Shown in pieces: positions 58,401 through 64,000 of a DNA stretch of 64,000 nucleotides (its first letter is position 1; every line of letters starts with the position of its first letter). Where the stretch lies: contig CP070896.1 in the NCBI GenBank assembly GCA_017084465.1, positions 1,842,501 through 1,906,500 of the forward strand. The letters are read 5' to 3'. This stretch comes from Lacrimispora xylanisolvens. Its GTDB lineage: Bacteria; Bacillota; Clostridia; Lachnospirales; Lachnospiraceae. The position numbers were made by a program, and so were the translations under genes. Below the pieces are notes generated by a model that worked only from the letters and a program-made list of their open reading frames with translations, had not been told where the DNA came from and made no database searches.

Positions 58401-59681
58401 TTATTTTAATAACTGTAAAACACCCTGTGGGAGCTGATTAGCCTGAGCAAGCATAGCTTGAGAAGACTGAACCAAAATATTATTCTTTGTATAATTCATC
58501 ATCTCTTTTGCCATATCAACATCACGAATACGGCTCTCTGCAGCTGTCATGTTCTCGCTAGTTACACCTAAGTTATTGATGGTGTGTTCAAGACGGTTCT
58601 GCAAAGCACCTAAATCGCCACGAGTAGAAGAAACTGTATTAATTGCGTCCTTGATTGTCTTGATTGCAGCTTTTGCACCGCTCTGAGTGCTAACATCAAC
58701 AGAATTAAGACCAAGAGCCTTTGAACTCATAGAGCCTACGCTAACAGTAAGAGTGTTGAAGTCTTCACCTGAATCTCCAATCTGTAATGCCAAACCGGAA
58801 CCAACGGCTGATGTACCAGAACTCGTACCGACACCACCAATATCCTTCAAACCTTGTGCAAGTGTTATAGCTGTATCACCAGCATCGATAGTGCCAGCGA
58901 TTTCAATTCTACCAAGACCAACACTTGATAAATCAATAGTCGCTGTTTCACCTGTTTTCAACGTTCCTGTAGCACCCAGTTTTTGTCCTACTAATGATTT
59001 ACCATCTGTATCCGTACCATTTGTTCTGGTAGTAACATCAGCTAAATCAATAACTGTGGTTTTAGAAGAACCATCAACATTATTAGTAATTGTTACTGTA
59101 ATTTTGCTTGTAGTTCCATCAACCTTAATGCCAACTTCTTCTCCTGTTGTAGCACTTTCTGATACTGCAATAGAAGCGCCAGAAGCACCTGTTACTTTAG
59201 CCGACCCCACAGTACTTCCAATACCTACCATAACTTTCGGTGCACCAGTTGTCTTACCAAGGCTACCATCTAGCAGGTTAATTCCGTTGAAGTTTGTACC
59301 TTCAGAAATACGATCGATTTCGCTCTTTAAAGAGTCAACTTCTTTTGTAAGGTTCTCACGGTCAACGTTATCCTGATAAGTTCCGTTAGCAGACTGTGTA
59401 GCCAGTTCAACCATACGGTTTAACATGGAGTGAACTTCTGTTAAAGCACCTTCAGCTGTCTGAACTAAAGAGATACCATCATTTGCGTTCTTAGAAGCTG
59501 TCTCAAGACCTGTGATCTGTGCTCTCATCTTCTCAGAAATAGCAAGACCAGCTGCGTCATCACCTGCGCGGTTGATTCTGTAACCGGAAGATAATTTTTC
59601 AAGGTTCTTAGATACGGATGAATTGTTGCTTCCTAACTGTCTGTAAGAGTTTAATGCTGCGATATTGTGCTGAATTCTCAT
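58401..59681 (-). CDS. fliC: Flagellin
   Basis: Flagellin forms the filament. The start at 59681 (MRIQHNIAALNSYRQLG) has AAGGAGG 8 bases before it; a longer frame from 59729 adds 16 unconserved residues and is rejected. Conserved D0/D1 helices (residues 1-150; LSSGYRINRAGDDAAGLAIS) and the C-terminal helices (RIRDVDMAKEMMNYTKNNIL, ending GVLQLLK) flank a Ser/Thr/Gly-rich variable D2/D3 region (about 155-330), a likely target for O-glycosylation. 426 residues, intact. A sigma-D-like promoter and a CsrA-type hairpin precede it. Confidence 0.97.
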   Translation of the reverse strand: MRIQHNIAALNSYRQLGSNNSSVSKNLEKLSSGYRINRAGDDAAGLAISEKMRAQITGLETASKNANDGISLVQTAEGALTEVHSMLNRMVELATQSANGTYQDNVDRENLTKEVDSLKSEIDRISEGTNFNGINLLDGSLGKTTGAPKVMVGIGSTVGSAKVTGASGASIAVSESATTGEEVGIKVDGTTSKITVTITNNVDGSSKTTVIDLADVTTRTNGTDTDGKSLVGQKLGATGTLKTGETATIDLSSVGLGRIEIAGTIDAGDTAITLAQGLKDIGGVGTSSGTSAVGSGLALQIGDSGEDFNTLTVSVGSMSSKALGLNSVDVSTQSGAKAAIKTIKDAINTVSSTRGDLGALQNRLEHTINNLGVTSENMTAAESRIRDVDMAKEMMNYTKNNILVQSSQAMLAQANQLPQGVLQLLK

Positions 59682-59689
59682 GTGTTTTT

Positions 59690-59726
59690 CCTCCTTGAAT
59701 ATGTAACAGGGAAATCCTTTTCCCTG
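59690..59726 (-). promoter_or_regulatory. CsrA-type binding hairpin and adjoining ribosome site in the flagellin leader
   Basis: Minus strand: CAGGGAAA, then loop AGGA, then TTTCCCTG (59726 to 59707) forms a perfect 8-bp stem presenting AGGA in a four-base loop, the classic CsrA target. Ten bases later comes the ribosome site AAGGAGG (59696-59690), a second GGA. In B. subtilis CsrA represses hag translation through a site pair of this kind, relieved by FliW. Confidence 0.75.
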
Positions 59727-59920
59727 CATGATAGGACGCTTTCTGATTTCCAGATAAGCGTTAAGATGTTTGAAACCTCAGCGGGGTACCAACCGCTTAG
59801 CGGGTTTCGTGAAAACTTGACACTTGTGTCTTTAAGAAGCCTGTCCAATGAATTACCACCGCAAAATCAGGTTAAAACCACTTTGCACAAGTAATTCATC
59901 TTCATCTTCCTTTCACATAC
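59727..59920 (-). other. Long 5' leader of fliC with a possible 12-codon upstream ORF
   Basis: If transcription starts about 7 bases after the -10, the fliC leader is about 230 bases. It contains a short ORF (ATG 59905, stop 59867; MKMNYLCKVVLT) with AAAGGA before it, and a region around 59770-59808 that can pair (GGTTT/AAACC ends and AGCGG/CCGCT). No known riboswitch motif was recognised. Besides the CsrA hairpin, the function of the rest is open. Confidence 0.4.
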
Positions 59921-59949
59921 TTTATCGAGTCGGCAGCTTAAAAAGTTAA
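59921..59949 (-). promoter_or_regulatory. fliC: Sigma-D-like promoter of fliC
   Basis: On the minus strand TTAA(C) at 59949-59946 is followed after 17-18 bases by CGATAAA (59927-59921). It matches the arrangement before the C39 peptidase gene and, with small changes, flgM. It is 240 bases from the start codon, consistent with a long regulated leader. Confidence 0.65.
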
Positions 59950-60101
59950 GTCATTTTTTGTAAATTTTTAAATATTTTTTGCAGGATTCAAAGAACCCAA
60001 TCAGCAACCATATAATAAAGTGATACCTGCATACCTTGCAGCGTCTTTTAATCATTTTTTTCTATACCTGACGTTGCTTTCATTATAAGAAGGAATCTAT
60101 T
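59950..60101. other. Rest of the fliC-glycosyltransferase divergent gap
   Basis: This 152-base A/T-rich stretch separates the fliC promoter from the divergent glycosyltransferase start at 60102. TATAAT occurs at 60011-60016 (+ strand) but no convincing -35 is 17 bases before it. AAGAAGGAA before the ATG at 60102 is a suitable ribosome site. I see no other feature. Confidence 0.4.
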
Positions 60102-61957
60102 ATGACGCACAAATTTTTAACATTAAATACAGCTTCTGCCGACGACCCTTTAAATTTCTGGAAACGAGTGATTCAAAACCAGAGTTTCCTGCTGCATATA
60201 GCTACAAAACTCCTTCCAACTCTGCCCTATCAGGAAAACCGCCTCCTGATCAGCCAGCTAAAGATACTAAAATCCCTGACCACTGACTTGGAATCCGCAT
60301 TAAGTAATCCTGCAGTACAAAATATCACAAATTCCTTCCAGGCCATGTATCACAACGTAGACAATACAATTGATAAGCTCACATCGCTCATCTTAATCGA
60401 CAACCGGGAAAAAGCAGCCGCACTGACCGAATATCAGTTAATTCCATTTCTACAGGAATGGCTGGAAGACACCTACTTCTGGACTCTCATCTATCCTGAT
60501 AAAGAAAAAATGAAGGAATACTATGAAACTGAATTTGCTGAAAACCACAAAAACACCTACAGCAACAGGGGCGAAAAATATCTTATTTCCATTATGATTC
60601 CTGTTTACAACAAACTGGAATATACCAAAAGATGTCTGGATAGTCTCTTCCGCAACACAGATCTGGCCAAATACCCCTGTGAGCTGATACTTCTCAATGA
60701 CGGATCCACCGACGGCACAGAAGAATATTTTGAAAGTCTGGGCATAACCAAGGTCATAAATTTAAAAGAAAATGTTAAAACAATGATCTTTTCCCTGCTA
60801 TACCGGGTTTGCGAAGGGAAATATGCAGCATTTGTGAATAACGATACCATCCTCACAGAACACTGGCTGGATAACCTTCTCACCTGCTTACAGTTTAACC
60901 CTAACGCAATCATGTCTGTTCCCAGCACGCCAAACACCAGCAACCGGCAGGGTATGCTGGCAGAACTCACTCCTGAAAATGCAGAAGCAAAAGCGAAAGC
61001 CCATAACCGCCCCTGCCCGTACCTCTGGGAAGAGCGGTGCAGGCTCATGCCTGTAATTGCATTATACGATGTGGATAAGGTAAATACCATTGGATTTGCA
61101 GACCGCTATTTTCATACCATGGAATTCTGGGATGATGATTTTAGTCTGCGGGCAAGAAGGGCGGGATTCCATCAGATTCTCTGCCTGGATACCTGGTGTT
61201 ACCATTATGGAAGCATTTCCGGTAAAGATGACCAGATTAAATACAGAACCCTTTTAATGGAAGATTGCTGTTCCAGACAAAATATGGGACTGATCCCTGG
61301 GAAAATAATTATTGTTATGATCCCTACCAGTTATCTCACATTGAGCTTACCATTCCACAGCAATCTACGGAAGTATCCACACTTGTCATTGATCCAGGCT
61401 TCGGAGCCGATGTTCTGCAGTTTAAAACACAGCTTAGAAGAATGGAGAAAAAAAGTTCATTCTCATTCCTTATCAATGACACTAATCTAAAAGATGATAT
61501 AAATCCATTTAAAAGCCCGGTCATTGTCTCTCCCTCTATTTTAGAGACACATAAGCACATCCCGGAGGGTCTCTACAACTATATCAGTCTGGGCAGGGAT
61601 TTATCAGTTTATCCGGACTACAAAGAACTGATTACAGAATGTTCCGCCCACTTAAAACCAGGTGGATTCCTATATTTTTATGTAGCAAATCCCTATGCTT
61701 ACCATCTAAAACAGGAACTATCTGAAGAACGGATGCTAGATGGGAAAGCTTCCCTGGTTCTAATTAATATCCAGGAACTTCTGTCATTAATCATCAAACT
61801 TAATCTAAAGCCTCAGTTAAAAGCTATTCTTGATACCACATCACCCAAAGATCAAAAAGGTGGTTATACCGAACACCTGGACCAGTATTTCCTTAATGTG
61901 CGAAAAATAGGGCTAACCACTATTTTTCGCATGGCCAATAAAAAAGTTAAGGAGTAA
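60102..61957 (+). CDS. Glycosyltransferase with methyltransferase-like C-terminus, frame broken once
   Basis: One missing base near 61262 splits the gene; repaired length about 618 residues. Residues 1-150 are helical. Residues about 160-400 are a GT-A domain (LISIMIPVYNKLEYTKRCLD, LILLNDGSTDGTEEY, AAFVNNDTILTEHW, MEFWDDDFSLRARRAG). The last 200 residues (TLVIDPGFGADVL, SLGRDLSVYPD, HLKPGGFLYFYVANPY) resemble a SAM methyltransferase fold, though motif I is weak. It is divergent from fliC. A role in flagellin glycosylation with sugar methylation is inference. Confidence 0.78.
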
Positions 61958-61990
61958 AACCAATGAACCGGTTTTGCTCCTTAACTTTTT
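61941..61990. terminator. Strong bidirectional terminator
   Basis: A 21-bp stem with one G-T pair (arms 61941-61961 and 61970-61990) begins with AAAAA and ends with TTTTT, with an 8-base loop. It separates the convergent glycosyltransferase (+) and YjfB-like (-) genes. Confidence 0.88.
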
Positions 61991-61994
61991 ACTC

Positions 61995-62186
61995 TTAGAC
62001 TCTTACATCAACATACTGCCCTAAACCAGTTGTCTTAATCTGGTTTGGGACTGCCGCATCCATCATCTTTAAAAGATCGGCTGCCTGCATTTCCTGGTTA
62101 TCCATTGCCTTCTTTGCAACGCTTAATCCGGCACTCTGTTGAATTTTAGAAGAGCTTAACTGCATACTCATTGCTGCAATATCCAT
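61995..62186 (-). CDS. YjfB-like putative motility protein
   Basis: The 63-residue product starts MDIAAMSMQLSSSKIQQSAG and contains SVAKKAMDNQEMQAADLLKM, matching the small YjfB-type family. In B. subtilis the family member belongs to the sigma-D regulon. There is no membrane helix. The ribosome site AAAGGAG precedes the start. No sigma-D motif is clear upstream. The function is unknown. Confidence 0.8.
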   Translation of the reverse strand: MDIAAMSMQLSSSKIQQSAGLSVAKKAMDNQEMQAADLLKMMDAAVPNQIKTTGLGQYVDVRV

Positions 62187-62268
62187 ATCTTTCTCCTTTC
62201 ACATAACATGTTTTAAGAAATTATGGTTCAACACTAATTATATCGACATTTATTGTGGAACTGATAAG

Positions 62269-63810
62269 TCATACTCCCTGTTCCTGATAACAATCAAGAG
62301 TAAACCAAAACTCCACTCCGCCCTCAACGTTTCTCACACCGCACGACTTCTTATGAGAGTCAATAATAGCCTTTACAATAGAAAGACCAATTCCGCTTCC
62401 CCCATATTCCCGGGTGTGAGCCTTATCCACTTTGAAAAATTTCGTCCACAGCTTCGGCAAATCCTCGTCCGGAATACTCTGCCCCGTATTAAATACGGTT
62501 ACAAGCGCCTCTTTTCCATTCTCTTCGGCAGTGATAATAATCTCCCTGTCTCCGCCAAGATGATTAAGTGCATTATTTAAATAATTGGTGATCACTTCTT
62601 CTATTTTAAATTCATCCGCATAAACACGAATGGTATCAAAAGTTTCCAATTTCACCTTAGCTTCCTTTTGCTGGATTAAAATTCCGGCAGATCCAATCAC
62701 TCCGCGGATTAGCTCCGTTAAATCAAAGCATTCCAACTGTAAATCGTCATTGCCAAATTCCAGAGCTGTCAGATTCAGCAGCTGACGAACCATTTTGTTC
62801 ATCTTATTGGCCTCATCCATGATCACCTCACAGTAATAATCCCTGCTCTCCGGATCTTCTGCCATTCCCTCCGTTAAGCCTTCCGCATACCCCTGAATAA
62901 GAGCAATGGGTGTTTTCAGCTCATGAGACACATTAGCAATAAACTCCTTTCGCATCTCATCAATCTTTACCTTTTCCGCAATATCATTCTGCAGCTCTTC
63001 ATTGGCACTGCGAAGCTGTCCGATTGTATCCTTAAGCCGGTCGGACAACTGATTCATACTGTTGCCCAGAATACCGATTTCATCTTTTTCATCACCAGTG
63101 TATTTTGCCTCAAAGTCAAGACCGGACATCTTCTCTGACAAATTCGCCAGTTGAAGAATGGGTGTTGTAATTCGTTTGGTGGTGAAATAAATAAACAAAC
63201 TACCTATAATCAAAGCCATAGACCCCACATATGCCAGGAACCTGTTTGACAAAGCTACACTGTCCCTGATACTAGACAGCGGTATGGAGATTAGAAAAAT
63301 AGTTTTATTATCCGAAAAATACCCCCAGCTCTCCAGGTAATAAGAATCCGAACGTTTATCATAAGTTTTTTGTACAATATAGTTGCTATGTTTTTTTAAT
63401 ACTCTGGCCTGGGGCATATCTTTGCCGAAAATATAATCCTCTACCCTGTTTTTTAAAAACTGTGGGTTACCACTTGTAGACATCAGATATTCGTCTGTTG
63501 TACTATCGATTAAAATCATCATTATATTATATTTTTCACCCATAGTCCGAAACATCTTCTGCATGGGGCCCTCATTTTTGAAATCAGGATCATAGGAATC
63601 ATGGTAATAATTAATAATTCCTTTTCCGCTTTCATTGGCCTGGGCTACTACCTGATCAATCTCTGTATAGGCCATTTCCAGTATACGAACCTTGGCTCTG
63701 GTGTAAAATCCCTCTAAAAACCAGTTGTTCACACACCAGGTAGTCAAAAGAACAAATGCCATCAGACAGACAAATATCATGGCAAAACGCGCCTTTATGG
63801 AATGCTTCAT
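62269..63810 (-). CDS. HAMP-containing sensor histidine kinase
   Basis: A first membrane helix at about residues 9-27 is followed by an extracellular sensor of about 160 residues. A second helix is at about 188-210, with HAMP (ITTPILQLANLSEKM) and a coiled coil after it. The H-box FIANVSHELKTPIAL has phospho-His near residue 297. The ATPase carries N-box NYLNNALNHLGG, VFNTGQSIPDEDLP and GSGIGLSIVKAI. 513 residues. It follows its response regulator by 17 bases. The signal is unknown; nothing ties it to flagella except position. Confidence 0.92.
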   Translation of the reverse strand: MKHSIKARFAMIFVCLMAFVLLTTWCVNNWFLEGFYTRAKVRILEMAYTEIDQVVAQANESGKGIINYYHDSYDPDFKNEGPMQKMFRTMGEKYNIMMILIDSTTDEYLMSTSGNPQFLKNRVEDYIFGKDMPQARVLKKHSNYIVQKTYDKRSDSYYLESWGYFSDNKTIFLISIPLSSIRDSVALSNRFLAYVGSMALIIGSLFIYFTTKRITTPILQLANLSEKMSGLDFEAKYTGDEKDEIGILGNSMNQLSDRLKDTIGQLRSANEELQNDIAEKVKIDEMRKEFIANVSHELKTPIALIQGYAEGLTEGMAEDPESRDYYCEVIMDEANKMNKMVRQLLNLTALEFGNDDLQLECFDLTELIRGVIGSAGILIQQKEAKVKLETFDTIRVYADEFKIEEVITNYLNNALNHLGGDREIIITAEENGKEALVTVFNTGQSIPDEDLPKLWTKFFKVDKAHTREYGGSGIGLSIVKAIIDSHKKSCGVRNVEGGVEFWFTLDCYQEQGV

Positions 63811-63827
63811 TCACTCACCTCTAACGA

Positions 63828-64000
63828 TTATGTCACTTCAAATTTATAGCCCATTCCCCAGATGGTCCGGATGTAATCTCCCTTTTCTCCCATCTTGCTT
63901 CTTAACTTCTTCACATGTGTGTCAATGGTTCTTGCATCACCGAAATAATCATAGTTCCATACATTATTAAGAATTTTTTCTCTGGAGAGAGCTATTCCCT
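63828..64000 (-). CDS. OmpR-type response regulator, C-terminal end (start outside window)
   Basis: The frame open from the right edge to the TAA at 63828 encodes about 57 residues: LSREKILNNVWNYDYFGDAR, DTHVKKLRSKMGEKGDYI and IWGMGYKFEV. This is the winged-helix DNA-binding domain of OmpR/PhoB regulators. It is the partner of the histidine kinase downstream. The receiver domain is beyond the window. Confidence 0.88.
   Translation of the reverse strand, partial: GIALSREKILNNVWNYDYFGDARTIDTHVKKLRSKMGEKGDYIRTIWGMGYKFEVT

Noticed and set aside
58401..59729. Flagellin with a 16-residue N-terminal extension
   Set aside because: The ribosome site AAGGAGG lies inside the extension and all flagellins begin at MRIQHN; start set at 59681.
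59727..59920. c-di-GMP riboswitch in the fliC leader
   Set aside because: The leader has pairable parts but the conserved GEMM core segments are not present.
12101..61951. AAAAAGTTAA repeated at 12101, 12149, 59941 and 61941 as a regulator site
   Set aside because: Two copies are in a promoter or next to one, one is a terminator arm; the sequence is simple and A-rich, so chance is likely.
1..64000. CRISPR arrays, tRNA or rRNA genes, insertion sequences
   Set aside because: No regularly spaced repeats, cloverleaf-like sequences or transposase motifs were found on either strand.

Overview
The window is almost entirely a flagellar and chemotaxis supercluster from a motile, low-to-mid GC Firmicute. 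Three things point to a clostridium of the Lachnospiraceae type: CheC, CheD, CheV, FliY, FliW-CsrA and SwrD/FlbD-like proteins of the Gram-positive pattern; cell-wall-binding repeat proteins; and a sigma-D (FliA) type regulon. The species cannot be named from the sequence alone. About 60 protein genes are present. I see no rRNA, tRNA, CRISPR array or transposase.

Layout. 1-1513 (+): end of a FapA-like polymer protein and a single-domain response regulator. 1587-7310 (-): a lytic transglycosylase, two secreted cell-wall-binding repeat proteins, a PilZ protein, and a large flagellar protein with an FlhB-like C-terminus. 7437-17348 (+): cheA-cheW-cheR-cheB, then flgM-flgN-flgK-flgL-DUF6470-fliW-csrA. 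17351-19467: a degenerate nucleotidyltransferase-like gene (-) and a secreted C39-like peptidase (+) with a sigma-D-like promoter. 19476-23021 (-): fliD-fliS and a small chaperone-like gene. 23167-25097 (+): a ParA/Soj-like ATPase and a ComFB-domain protein. 25094-51207 (-): the fla/che operon. From its 5' end it reads flgB fragment, fliE-F-G-H-I-J-K, flgD, a TIGR02530-type gene, flgE, flbD, motA-B, fliM, cheY, flgC, fliY, fliO-P-Q-R, flhB, flhA, sigD, flgF/G, cheC, cheD, cheV and an EAL/HDOD gene. 51197-58308 (-): an unknown ORF and an A/T-rich glycan island with three glycosyltransferases, a pyruvyl-transferase-like protein, a radical SAM/SPASM protein and an acyltransferase. 58401-59681 (-): flagellin. 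60102-61957 (+): a glycosyltransferase with a methyltransferase-like tail. 61995-64000 (-): a YjfB-like motility protein and a histidine kinase with its response regulator.

How the parts work together. The window encodes nearly the whole export apparatus, basal body, hook, motor, switch and filament. It also carries the late-gene control circuit (sigma-D/FlgM), flagellin translational control (CsrA/FliW, with a near-ideal CsrA hairpin in the flagellin leader) and a chemotaxis pathway with adaptation (CheC, CheD, CheV, CheR, CheB). The glycan island beside fliC probably decorates flagellin. PilZ, degenerate EAL-HDOD and ComFB proteins suggest cyclic dinucleotide input.

Quality warning. At least 28 single-base frame breaks lie in otherwise well-conserved genes, mostly in homopolymer runs and all repairable by one inserted or deleted base. 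I read these as sequence or assembly errors and give whole-gene coordinates. The truncated flgB at 51.2 kb is different: its N-terminal half is missing and has been replaced by unrelated sequence.
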